Source: Cellulomonas humilata (GTDB lineage: Bacteria; Actinomycetota; Actinomycetes; Actinomycetales; Cellulomonadaceae). From it: a stretch of DNA of 64,000 nucleotides. Shown in pieces: positions 48,001 to 55,101 of this stretch. The number at the start of each line of letters is the position of its first letter. Position 1 is the stretch's first letter. Where the stretch lies: contig NZ_JABMCI010000068.1 of NCBI RefSeq assembly GCF_013359775.1, positions 124,001 through 188,000 of the forward strand, read 5' to 3'. The position numbers were made by a program, and so were the translations under genes. Under the pieces are notes generated by a model that was not told the DNA's origin, ran no database searches, and saw only the letters and a program-made list of their open reading frames with translations.

Positions 48001-48695
48001 GCGAGGTGCACGAAGACGAGCTGCGCTCCGGCAGCGGAGCCGGGCATCGACCGCCCGACGGCGATACCGGCCACGTGGGTGCCGTGCGCACCCCGAGGAT
48101 TCACCCCGCAGTAGGCGGGGTGGTAGTCGAGCGTCGCGTACGGCGTCGGCGTCCGCAGCGCGGCGTCGATGTCGGTGCGCGAGTGCAGCCGGCCGTACCC
48201 GTAGGGAGCAGGGGAGCGGCCCCGGCGGTCCGAGCGGTCACGCTGATCCCACAGTGCGAGCAGGCGGGTGCGGCCGTCGGCGGAGCGGAACTCCGGGTGC
48301 GCGAAGTCCAGTCCCCAGTCCACCACCCCGACCACGACGCCGGCCCCGGTCAGCGGTCGAGGCCGCGGCCGGCGGGTCGACGGGGGTCGGACGCGCGGAA
48401 GGCGGGGAGGCCAGTCCGTGCTCGGCTCGTCCTCGCCCTCGAGCTCGTCGTCCGAAAGCAGCTCCGGCCGGTACGACCGCGGCGCCTTCAGGCTGAGGAC
48501 GGCCGGGTGCCGCTCGACCGACCGGAAGTCCGACCTATGGATCCGGCACGTCGCGATCGGTCCGAACCTGGCCACCAGGCGCACGCCCGGCACGCGGGCG
48601 TCCGGTCGGCGAAGCCGGATCAGGGCTTCGATCTCCCGGTCGGGCCCGGCCTCGGCCTCGGCCGAGCGGAGCAGCTCGTGCAGTGCCGGCTCCAT
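45048..48695 (-). CDS. Giant fusion: subtilisin-like protease + HEXXH region + zinc phospholipase C-like region
   Basis: A 1215-residue protein without a signal peptide or membrane segment. Residues about 115-580 are an S8 peptidase with a complete triad: Asp126 (VVDWGLDFAHPEF), His204 (GAHGTHVAG), Asn304 (QTAGN) and Ser520 (SGTSMAAP); a large insert (about 310-450) looks beta-rich. Residues about 590-770 hold HEALH (662-666) with a later YEADAYRG, like a zinc metalloprotease. Residues about 880-1075 hold H895, H910, then H939-x3-D943-x5-H949 (LHFLTDAFAAGH), the ligand spacing I recall for Bacillus phospholipase C (118/122/128), plus LHDFDGNGLYV and GGHHW. It is the last gene of a packed cluster. 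Substrates and export route are unknown. Confidence 0.85.
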   Translation of the reverse strand: MEPALHELLRSAEAEAGPDREIEALIRLRRPDARVPGVRLVARFGPIATCRIHRSDFRSVERHPAVLSLKAPRSYRPELLSDDELEGEDEPSTDWPPRLPRVRPPSTRRPRPRPLTGAGVVVGVVDWGLDFAHPEFRSADGRTRLLALWDQRDRSDRRGRSPAPYGYGRLHSRTDIDAALRTPTPYATLDYHPAYCGVNPRGAHGTHVAGIAVGRSMPGSAAGAQLVFVHLADRTPGRATMGDSVRLLEAIDFIRRAAGPRPWVVNLSMGRHGGPHDGSTLVERAFDQLLSSTPRCCIVQTAGNYYLSGAHASGRIREGEVRALRFRIPPSDPTINEVEAWYDGTDRLDVRLTPPGGRPGPWLPPGNRATVRAGGAVVGRMYQRTDPDNRDRQVDAFLRANAPSGTWTMELRGTRVVGPGRFHAWIERDDSCQSSFQARDRDRQVTTGTITNGRLPICVGAYDARPGSRALWAKSSAGPTRDGRGKPDCCAPGQDVRSARSAPRGSATSRGQYVTMSGTSMAAPAVTAAVAQLLEARPDLDIRQIRRLVLGTTRPGARDPDGRVGRGYLDLDRLLAAARRRSTGGGDAGDAPDQDPAYLKAARTVWKGLPGVDQRVTIRPLSDAPSRHVATSTFQAWTNSATEIFVSDLGTDPEVWKVVLFHEALHVHQFLEWGRPVSYEQMMIYEADAYRGTHTWGSGKGRIDAFYLAQFDKSASVFSSGLARIRAKKLTPAAREAEFKKFMLDGGFLPKGAKIDRIADLYEVWPAPRKPAGGGRRGRTGDTEEAAEFAGREHRAVADAGAGAIGPTSLVFEGSPKALGFGEVVALAGDYFASYDQMRELARSSNGRAQLAHARWSATASGSGSTRPPEPTGDDAAIRAVNDRAARLAATNVSHFSAEGANWREYSSWHAKALTDAVGAGADDRAWRKAVAKEAFGLHFLTDAFAAGHVRTPRGEIQAWYAKRYPGSQPMIDYLARFVFERLVARNRIPSIGLKFPGKAREKIADDIRQRAGAAADTYSLGDVVSLALHDFDGNGLYVVSDKDSRGRSVPGGHHWRAVGDGRLPTGRSSQDEAWRMAVAGVRASVGELRQVRAAGQRAGAARVPATGRADIIRRVLAADGRSTFAARAFVPREDPGRNPALQATGGTRAPLDWHWKSLGPVARAALDSTMRQRIPAELGSLVAATQDPDHRVVLGEFVQHLKDEGIAVLEKIYP

Positions 48696-48704
48696 GCCGG
48701 TGCC

Positions 48705-49589
48705 TCAGGCGTCCTTGTTCTTGGGCGCTGCGGGGGCGACAGCGTCGGCGGGCACTGCGGGGGCGGCTGCGTCGGCGGGCGGGGCCGGAACGACCACGTT
48801 CGCCGGCGCTGCCACGACCTCGACGGAGATCGTGACTGCCGTGGTGCCCGGCGCTGAGGCCCTGATCGACGTGTACCCGGGATTGACGCCCTCGATCCCT
48901 CTCCTGTCGTGGTTGTACGTGGCGGTCTCAGCGTTGGCGGGGGTGTACGTGACCATCTCGCCGGTCGGTGCGCCGGAGGCCGAGACCACCTGCGCAGCGA
49001 ATGCCGTCGACCCTCCTTGGCCGACCCTGACCTGCGTGGTGGGAACCTCGATCCGCTTCTGGTTCACCTTGGTCCCGATGAACGTGGCGACGCCGATCAG
49101 CGCGGGGCCGACGACCTGCGGCCGGGTGAGCACCGCGGCTCCGCCCTTGGCGCCTCGCGGTGCCTTCAGCAGGGCGAGCGGAGCGGCGCGGAAGAGGGCC
49201 TCCACCCAGGGGTTGCTCGGCTTCCAGATGGCCAGTCCGGCGCCGGTCACGGCGGTGCCCACCGTCACCCAGTTCGACCACTGGCCGTCGCGCTTGAGCT
49301 GGTTGATCTCGCTCCGCAGCTCGTTCTCGATGGCCTTCTGGTCCGCGTCGACGGCTCGGATGGCGGCTGCCGCCGTGCGCGGTCGACGGGCCACGGCGGT
49401 GCCGGACGCTCGACGGCGCGCGACTGCTCGACGCCGTTGCCGCGACCGCCGCCGGCGGACCGCCTCGCCGTCGTCGAACTCGGAGTCGTCGAACTCGCTG
49501 TCGTCGAACTCGGAGTCGTCGAACTCGGAGTCGTCGAAGTCGCTGTCGTCGAACTCGGCGTCGAGATCCTCGATCCAGGTCTGGCTCAT
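48705..49589 (-). CDS. Unrecognised protein with tandem DDSEF repeats and a C-terminal Ig-like domain
   Basis: A 294-residue protein of unknown function. The N-terminus (MSQTWIEDLDAEF) runs into five near-perfect DDSEF/DDSDF pentapeptides (residues 14-38), then an arginine-rich stretch (RRRRSRQRRRAVARRR, 45-60). A helical part follows with one or two weakly hydrophobic segments (WVTVGTAVTGAGLAIW; VVGPALIGVATFIG). Residues about 190-265 look like a bacterial Ig-like domain ending TTAVTISVEV, then an Ala/Pro tail. ATG at 49589 overlaps the TGA of the upstream gene (ATGA). It directly precedes the giant protease gene (nine bases). Confidence 0.75.
   Translation of the reverse strand: MSQTWIEDLDAEFDDSDFDDSEFDDSEFDDSEFDDSEFDDGEAVRRRRSRQRRRAVARRRASGTAVARRPRTAAAAIRAVDADQKAIENELRSEINQLKRDGQWSNWVTVGTAVTGAGLAIWKPSNPWVEALFRAAPLALLKAPRGAKGGAAVLTRPQVVGPALIGVATFIGTKVNQKRIEVPTTQVRVGQGGSTAFAAQVVSASGAPTGEMVTYTPANAETATYNHDRRGIEGVNPGYTSIRASAPGTTAVTISVEVVAAPANVVVPAPPADAAAPAVPADAVAPAAPKNKDA
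49470..49562 (-). repeat. 15-base tandem repeat encoding DDSEF
   Basis: About six copies of a 15-base unit (plus-strand form close to gtcgtcgaactcgga) with few substitutions, encoding the acidic pentapeptide repeats of the 294-residue protein. Such uniform repeats can change copy number between strains. Confidence 0.85.
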
Positions 49590-50053
49590 GTTCCGGCCCC
49601 TTCCTCGCGTTCCGGATCCGCCTGGTGCGACGGAACGGCTGCTGCTGCCGCCTGTGCCGACGCCTTGCGGCGGCGGAGCACGGGCAGCACGTACTCGCGG
49701 TAGAGCTCCTCGTCCGGGTCGGCCCAGCCGGGGAACCCGTCGCCCTCGCAGGTGCGGCACTCGGGGTCCTCGCCCCAGCAGAGGCAGGCGCCGAGCGCGG
49801 CCGCCAGCTCCGCGTCCCGGTCGGCGAACGGCCCACCGGGCTGGGCGGAGTCAGGCTGGCCCGTCGTCGGCTGCGGGGACTCCGGCGTGCTCATGGACAT
49901 CGGGAACTGCATCGCGAGCGGTGGCGTGGAGCCGTCGGAGGCGAGCCGGTCCAGCAGCTGGCTCAGCACCCGGTCGGCGAAGCCGCGGGGGTCGGGGAGC
50001 ACCTGCATCACCAGGGTCTCGACCTGCTCGAGCTCGCTGCTGCCGCCCAGCAT
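49586..50053 (-). CDS. Unrecognised small protein with a CxC-CxxC zinc-finger-like motif
   Basis: A 155-residue protein of unknown function. An N-terminal amphipathic part (LEQVETLVMQVLPDPRGFADRVLSQLLDRL) is followed by a Pro/Ser/Gln-rich linker and a compact motif CLCWGEDPECRTCEGDGFPGW (Cys90, 92, 99 and 102 with a Gly-rich tail) that could bind one zinc ion, then an acidic-basic helical tail. It is translationally coupled on both sides: ATG 50053 shares one base with the upstream TGA, and its own TGA overlaps the next ATG. No family recognised. Confidence 0.7.
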   Translation of the reverse strand: MLGGSSELEQVETLVMQVLPDPRGFADRVLSQLLDRLASDGSTPPLAMQFPMSMSTPESPQPTTGQPDSAQPGGPFADRDAELAAALGACLCWGEDPECRTCEGDGFPGWADPDEELYREYVLPVLRRRKASAQAAAAAVPSHQADPEREEGAGT

Positions 50054-50730
50054 CAGCGGACCGCCTCGGCCAGCTCGGCGTCTAGCGCGTCGATGACGGT
50101 GCGGTAGACCGTGTCGGGGTCCGGCGCGTCCTCGGCGTCGTCCGCCGGGTCGTGCTCGTCCGCCGGACACAGGTCGTCCGCGTCCTGCGCCGCCTGTGCG
50201 GCGATCGTGCTCAGCGCGCGGGTCAGCTCGGGCACGGCGACGCCGTTCACCGGAGTCCGCTTGCCGTGCTCCCCGAGGGCGAGCCGGAGCAGGGCCCGCT
50301 GGACGTCCGGCTGGCCGAGCAGGACCAGGAGCTGGGCTGCGGCCGTGGACCCGGCCGACAGACCGGTCGTCCCGGCGACCGTGCTCGTCGGGCCCGGGCT
50401 CACAGGGGCGGCCGCCGGGGCCAGCCGGGCGGCCGCCACCGACCCGAGCTTCGCGCCGAGCGCCCCACCGATCGGACCACCGACGGCGGTCCCGACGACG
50501 GGAGCAGCGGTCGACAGGACGGTGGCCAGAGCCGGGTCACGGGCCAACGTCGAGGCGCCTCGGCCGATCGTCCGCGCCGCGCGCGAGAGGCTGAGGGCCT
50601 CTGCCGGGGTGACCGACTCGAGCATGCCGTCCCACGCGTCCGCGAGGTCGTACGGGCTGGCGTAGGCGTAGCGCGCGTCGAGGGCGTCGGCCAGCACGTC
50701 CTCCGGCGGTCGGTCAGCGGTGAAGGTCAT
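50053..50730 (-). CDS. Unrecognised Gly/Ala-rich protein of the protease cluster
   Basis: A 225-residue protein of unknown function. Residues 1-60 are helical (EDVLADALDARYAYASPYDL, ESVTPAEALSLSRAARTIG). Residues about 68-100 form a Gly/Ala-rich hydrophobic stretch (VVGTAVGGPIGGALGAKLG) like glycine-zipper membrane-inserting segments. The C-terminal part is acidic (CPADEHDPADDAEDAPDPD) and ends in a helix. It overlaps the upstream receiver-like gene by 17 bases and shares one base with the downstream gene. Confidence 0.7.
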   Translation of the reverse strand: MTFTADRPPEDVLADALDARYAYASPYDLADAWDGMLESVTPAEALSLSRAARTIGRGASTLARDPALATVLSTAAPVVGTAVGGPIGGALGAKLGSVAAARLAPAAAPVSPGPTSTVAGTTGLSAGSTAAAQLLVLLGQPDVQRALLRLALGEHGKRTPVNGVAVPELTRALSTIAAQAAQDADDLCPADEHDPADDAEDAPDPDTVYRTVIDALDAELAEAVR

Positions 50731-51097
50731 CGGACTTCCAGTGGTCGGCCTCGGTGGCGGCCATCCTGATCGCCGCCGCGATCGCCTCCGGCGAGATCGC
50801 CGCCAGCCGGGTGGCCCGCGGCTGCAGCCGGTAGACGAGGCCCTGCCCGCCGACGACGTCGATGCAGACCACGCCCAGGTCGGGATACTCGTCCAGCAGG
50901 CGCTCGGCGATGGCCGGGGGCTCGGCGCCGCGCATGCTCGCGACCACGACGTCGGCGTCCCGGGCGCTCAGCATCAGGGCGATCTCGCTGCTGGAGCTCC
51001 CGACCAGGACGAGATCGGGCTCGTCCGCGATGCCCGCCTCGACCAGCCGGCGAAGTGAGTGGTGCATCTCGGCGAGTGCGATCCGGATCGAGCGCAT
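50714..51097 (-). CDS. Orphan receiver-like protein, first gene of the protease cluster
   Basis: A 127-residue protein with the alternating strand-helix layout of a response-regulator receiver: IRIALAEMHHSLRRLVEAGI, DLVLVGSSSSEIALML, ARDADVVVASM, YPDLGVVCIDV and a final helix. The acidic pocket is degenerate: near the usual phosphoacceptor there is DADVVVAS, and the start has AE in place of DD. There is no DNA-binding domain. It may act as a phosphorylation-independent binding module. The start ATG 51097 is 111 bases after the LuxR regulator gene. Confidence 0.6.
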   Translation of the reverse strand: MRSIRIALAEMHHSLRRLVEAGIADEPDLVLVGSSSSEIALMLSARDADVVVASMRGAEPPAIAERLLDEYPDLGVVCIDVVGGQGLVYRLQPRATRLAAISPEAIAAAIRMAATEADHWKSDDLHR

Positions 51098-51208
51098 GCG
51101 GACGACGCTAGGGAGAATGCCCGGTCGTGGGCAGGCCCAGGACGGGCCCGAATTCGGTCCACACCGCAGGACCGGTCCCCAGCGCCGGCGACAGCGCGGG
51201 TCCCGGTA

Positions 51209-51892
51209 CTAGTACCCGGGATACAGGCCGGCCGCCGAGGTGGTCAGCAGGGAGTGCAGGTCCGGGACCCGGGTGGCCCGGAGCCGGGCCGCCGCCTCAC
51301 CGCGGTGCCGCACCCGCAGCTTCTCGAGCACGTTGTGCACGTGGTTCTTCACCGTCCGGAGCTCGATCCCCAACGAGCGGGCGATCTCCTTGTTGGTCAG
51401 GCCCTGCTCGATCAGGACGAGCACCTCGCGCTCCCGTGAGGTGAGCCGGCCGTCGTCCGGGTCGGCGTGTGCTCTCGTCGCCTCGTCGGCCAGGTGCCGC
51501 ACGAGCAGACCGGCGATGACCGGTGGACACACGGTCTCCCCGCGGACCACCGCTGCCACCGTGTCCGCCAGGTCGCTCAGGGTGCTGCTGCGCAGCACGA
51601 TGCCGGAGACGCCGCTGCGTGCGCAGGTGACGGCCTCCTCCGGGCTGGACGAGACGGCGATGGCGATCACCTTGGCCTGGGGGAGTGCGGCGCGCAGCGC
51701 GCGGATCACCTGGATCCCGTCGCGAGCGGCCAGGCTGACGAGCACGAGGCCGGGTGGCGGGGTGCGGTCCAGGACAGCCGCGGCGCCCGGCGCGGTGCCG
51801 ATGTCGATCCCCCAGCACTCCCGGCGCAACGTGTCGGCCAGGGCCTCGCGGGTGAGCGTGACGTCGTCGACGAGCACCAGTGACGTCGTCAC
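51209..51892 (-). CDS. LuxR (NarL/FixJ) family response regulator
   Basis: A 227-residue regulator. The receiver domain starts VTTSLVLVDDVTLTREALADTL with the acidic pair (VDD) and has LVLVSLAARDG where the phosphoacceptor Asp is normally found (Asp replaced by Ser in LVSLAA, so phosphorylation is doubtful). The C-terminal HTH is standard: GRLTSREREVLVLIEQGLTN, KEIARSLGIELRTVKNHVHN, VLEKLRVRHRGEA. It lies directly upstream of the protease cluster on the same strand and may control it. GTG at 51892 is the start. A 12-base palindrome (ggtactagtacc, 51205-51216) spans its stop codon. Confidence 0.85.
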   Translation of the reverse strand: MTTSLVLVDDVTLTREALADTLRRECWGIDIGTAPGAAAVLDRTPPPGLVLVSLAARDGIQVIRALRAALPQAKVIAIAVSSSPEEAVTCARSGVSGIVLRSSTLSDLADTVAAVVRGETVCPPVIAGLLVRHLADEATRAHADPDDGRLTSREREVLVLIEQGLTNKEIARSLGIELRTVKNHVHNVLEKLRVRHRGEAAARLRATRVPDLHSLLTTSAAGLYPGY

Positions 51893-52198
51893 GGCACGAC
51901 ACCCGTGCGGCGATGTGCGTCTGACCAGAGTCGCACCGTGCACGGGTCGCCTCTGGATCTGACGGTCCGCGGACGGTCGCCGGGACCTTGCTCGGCGTCG
52001 CGTCGGAGCGACCGGCCGTGCTCGCCCGAGGCCCACGCCGAGGCGGCGCCCCGCACAGCGGCGCCCACCGGAACGTCGGCATCCACGGGGTCCGCACGAC
52101 CCACCATGGCGCCCCCCACCGACCAGCCAGTTCAGGCAATCGAGCCTGCTCTTGGCTCTCCGGAACGTCAAGAGTGGTCGACCACCCTGCCCCGCCGG

Positions 52199-53209
52199 TC
52201 AGCCGCGAAGCGCGTACGCGACGCCGTCGGTGACCGAGAGTCCGGCCCCGCGAGCGAGCGCCTCGTCGAGCACGCCCCGGGGGAGTGCGGCTGCCACCGT
52301 GGCCAGCGACTCGTCGTGCTGCTCGCGCTCGTCGGGGGGCCACTCGCCCCCGGCACGGCCGAGCATCGCCGCCGCCGTCCCGAGCAGGGTGGCGGCGCGC
52401 TCGTGGTCGCCCGCGGCGGCGGTGACCGCGGCGAGGCTGTTGAGGGTCCAGGCGATCGACATCTCGTCGCCGCGTCCGGCGCTGATCCGGAGCGCCTGGA
52501 GCGCGAGCTCCTCGGCGCGCTGCAGGTTGCCGAGCCGGCGCTCGACCATGCTGAGGTTGGCCGACTCCGACCAGACGATGAACTCGTCACCCGAGGACCG
52601 ACCCGTCGACAGGCGGGCCGACATCACCTCTCGCGCGGCCTCGAGGTCACCCGACATCTGCAACGCCACGCCCAGCACGTGCAGGCTGCTGGACCGCCCG
52701 GGGTCGCTGTCGGGGAGTCCTTCGGTGACCACCAACGCCCGGCGCAGCAGGCGCACTGCGTCGTCCACGTCGGTGTTCAATGCCACGCGCGCCGACCCGG
52801 CGAGGACGAGGGCCTGGAGCGAGCGGTCGCCGACCGCCTCCGCCGCGGCGAGGGATCTCGTGAACTGCTGGTTCGCCAGCTCGTACCGACCCGCCCAGAA
52901 GACGAGGTAGCCGTGGTCGTAGAGCGCCCTCGCCTGCGCTGGCTCGTCGCCGGCACCCGTCCCCAGCGCCCGCGCGAACCACGCGTCACCGTCGTCGATC
53001 CGCGAGGTCGAGATCCAGAACGGCACGAGCGCCGACGCCAGGCGGTACGCCGCCTCCGGCTGCCCTGCGGCGAGGTGCCAGTCGAGCGCCTCGAGCATGT
53101 CGGGGTAGCGGTCTTCCACCGGCTGGTTCGCGGCCGGATCCTGCAGCCGGGCGCGTGTGCGGGCGTCCTCGGCGATCTGGACCAGTGCGGTGGCGGTGGC
53201 GGCATCCAC
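52199..53209 (-). CDS. TPR-containing protein, like the C-terminal part of AfsR/LAL-type regulators
   Basis: A 336-residue helical protein of TPR-like repeats (HYLVFWAGRYELANQQFTRSL-like unit at about 110-130, DVDDAVRLLRRALVV, GNLQRAEELALQALRI, GDHERAATLLGTAAAML). RYPDMLEALDWHLAAGQPEAA near residue 35 is the usual entry into the TPR half of large ATPase-type transcription regulators, whose ATPase and DNA-binding halves are absent here. It could be a stand-alone regulator or a truncated gene. GTG at 53209 has only a weak ribosome-binding site. A second, broken copy of its 3' end lies at 55909-56058. Confidence 0.6.
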   Translation of the reverse strand: MDAATATALVQIAEDARTRARLQDPAANQPVEDRYPDMLEALDWHLAAGQPEAAYRLASALVPFWISTSRIDDGDAWFARALGTGAGDEPAQARALYDHGYLVFWAGRYELANQQFTRSLAAAEAVGDRSLQALVLAGSARVALNTDVDDAVRLLRRALVVTEGLPDSDPGRSSSLHVLGVALQMSGDLEAAREVMSARLSTGRSSGDEFIVWSESANLSMVERRLGNLQRAEELALQALRISAGRGDEMSIAWTLNSLAAVTAAAGDHERAATLLGTAAAMLGRAGGEWPPDEREQHDESLATVAAALPRGVLDEALARGAGLSVTDGVAYALRG

Positions 53210-53271
53210 GATCCGGAGCGTACGAGCCCCACGACCTCGGCGCCATCGCCTCCCGGGCGAGGGGTCGGGGT

Positions 53272-54063
53272 TCAGCGATCGCGGGGGATCCGCCCTTCGG
53301 GGGCTCGTTCGAGCTGCGTCCAGCCACGCCACCCGCGTTGCTCGAGGATCGCCAGCAGCCGTCGGGCGACCGGCGTCGACTCGGCCATCGCCGCGTCCAG
53401 CAGGGCCGCGAAGGGGTCCGACGCGTCGGCGTCGCCGACCTCCAGCTCACCGCTCTGAAGCGCGCGGATACGGAGGCTCTCGACGACGTCGGCGAGCTCG
53501 ACGACTCGCGGATCGTCGGCCGACCACTCCGACACGGAGCTGAGGAGGAGATAGAGCCGGGTCATGTCCGGGTTCTCGTCGAGCTGCCGGTTCTTCTCGG
53601 CGATCACGGACTCGATATCGAGCGGGATCTGCGGGGCGAGCATGATCCAGGCGTCCCGCTCGAGCTCGATGTAGGCCTCGCCGACGCCGAGCCCGCGCAG
53701 CCGGTCCAGGTAGTCCACGACGATCTGCGGAAGAGCCAGGTGATCGCCGGCGGCGAGCTGGGCGATCCGCTTCCGGTTGCGCTGGAGACGACGGATGTCG
53801 GCGCTCAGGGCCCTGTCGATCTCCTCGACTGCTCGGGCGAACTCGCCAGGGCCGGCGTCGAGGAGCTCCTGCACGCGAGCGAGGGGCACCCCGGCATCCG
53901 CCAGCACGCGGATCCGGATCAGCCGCACGACGGCGGCCGCGTCGTAGTTGCGGTAGCCCACGTGGTCGCGTTCGGGCTCGGCGAGCAGGCCGATCTGGTG
54001 ATAGTGCCGGACCGTTCGCACCGTCACCCCGGCATAGGAGGCCAGCTGGCTGATCGTGAGCAT
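53272..54063 (-). CDS. MerR family transcriptional regulator
   Basis: A 263-residue regulator. The N-terminal winged helix (MLTISQLASYAGVTVRTVRHYHQIGLLAEPERD, with GYRNYDAAAVVRL) is typical MerR, followed by a coiled-coil helix (LSADIRRLQRNRKRIAQL) and a C-terminal helical domain of about 140 residues of the kind that binds small molecules. No metal-binding cysteines are seen. It starts 15 bases after the alpha/beta-hydrolase gene, so the two form a unit and the regulator may control the hydrolase. Confidence 0.88.
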   Translation of the reverse strand: MLTISQLASYAGVTVRTVRHYHQIGLLAEPERDHVGYRNYDAAAVVRLIRIRVLADAGVPLARVQELLDAGPGEFARAVEEIDRALSADIRRLQRNRKRIAQLAAGDHLALPQIVVDYLDRLRGLGVGEAYIELERDAWIMLAPQIPLDIESVIAEKNRQLDENPDMTRLYLLLSSVSEWSADDPRVVELADVVESLRIRALQSGELEVGDADASDPFAALLDAAMAESTPVARRLLAILEQRGWRGWTQLERAPEGRIPRDR

Positions 54064-54078
54064 CGGCTCCAGACTGCC

Positions 54079-54870
54079 TCACCCGGCGACGCCGCGGACC
54101 GCCTCGGCGATCGCGCGGTGGTCCTTGCGGAGGATCGCGCCGTGAGTGCTCGCGACCTTCGCGTGAATCGTGATGTGCGGGTTGCGTTCGGCCACCGCAG
54201 GCACGCTGGCGCGGATCTTCTCCTGCCCGTCCCCCGTGCTGCCGAACGACGCTCCGGATGCGAGGACGTACCGGGTCGGGACGGTGATCCTGTCCATCAC
54301 CGGACCGAGCTCCCGTTCACGCGCGAGCCTGCCGACCTCGATGTTGCACTCGGCCATCTCCAGGGCGGTCATACGCGGCGTCAGTCCCGTCACGCGGAGC
54401 GGCACCATCAGCCACTGCAGGCGGCGGAAGGCCGTGCGGATCCCGTGCTCCATCTCGTCCGTGAGCCAGTCGTGCGGCTGTGCCCCGTCGACCAGCACAG
54501 CGCCGATCGTCCGGTCAGGGTTGCGGCTCGCCCAGTGTGCGGCGACGAACGCGCCGTACGACCAACCGACCACCAGCGCTCGGTCGATACCTCGAGCGTC
54601 GAGCACGGCACCGACATCGCGGACGGCCGCCCCGAACGAGTAGTCCGCCGACCGTCCGGACCTGCGCCCACGGGCTCGCTCGTCGTAGGTGAGGTGTCGC
54701 CAGTCCGGCCCGAGGTCGGCAATGACCCGCCGCCAGTAGCCCTGGGTCGCGAACTGGCCGTTGAGGTAGATCACCGGCGTCCCGGAGCCACCTGAGTCGG
54801 TGACGGCCAGCGCCGTGTCGTCGACCGGCACCATGCCGGTCCAGCTCGGGGTCGAGGTCCTGCTGATCAT
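54079..54870 (-). CDS. Alpha/beta hydrolase
   Basis: A 263-residue hydrolase. PVIYLNGQFATQGYWRRVI is the oxyanion region (the usual HG is replaced by NG), VVGWSYGAFVAAHWA holds the nucleophile Ser (about 102), VLVDGAQPHDW a following strand, and STHGAILRKDHRAIAEAV the catalytic His (about 246). The acid is probably in YVLASGASFGSTGDG. A lid of about 60 residues lies in between. The substrate is unknown. ATG at 54870 follows GGAAGGGAG. It is cotranscribed with the MerR gene. Confidence 0.85.
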   Translation of the reverse strand: MISRTSTPSWTGMVPVDDTALAVTDSGGSGTPVIYLNGQFATQGYWRRVIADLGPDWRHLTYDERARGRRSGRSADYSFGAAVRDVGAVLDARGIDRALVVGWSYGAFVAAHWASRNPDRTIGAVLVDGAQPHDWLTDEMEHGIRTAFRRLQWLMVPLRVTGLTPRMTALEMAECNIEVGRLARERELGPVMDRITVPTRYVLASGASFGSTGDGQEKIRASVPAVAERNPHITIHAKVASTHGAILRKDHRAIAEAVRGVAG

Positions 54871-55058
54871 GGCGTCTCCCTTCCATCCTGCACCGTGTGG
54901 TCCAGCGTGCAGGGTTGACGCCGCGTCAGGGTCAAGCCTCCGGATGGGGGCACCTCCTCCACCAGGTAGTCGACCAGGTAGCGGTCGGTGCCGGTGAACC
55001 GGTCGATCAAGCCGCGGACGTCGTCCCGTCCTCGCAGGGAGCGGACCCGCCACGCCAT
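54867..55058 (-). pseudogene. Fragment of a LuxR/MalT-like (LAL) ATPase regulator
   Basis: A minus-strand frame of about 63 residues containing SLRGRDDVRGLIDRFTGTDR followed by YLVDYLVEEV, a stretch typical of the ATPase-to-helical junction of LAL regulators (usually FTGSHRYVLDYLVEEV). The residues after it (PPSGGLTLTRRQPCTLDH) no longer match and the frame ends at the hydrolase ribosome-binding site. Neither the Walker A part nor the LuxR helix-turn-helix is present on either side, so this is a remnant. Confidence 0.6.
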
Positions 55059-55101
55059 CCCCCTTCCAGGAGCACGACCCGCGTGCGTACCGCGGCACAC
55101 G

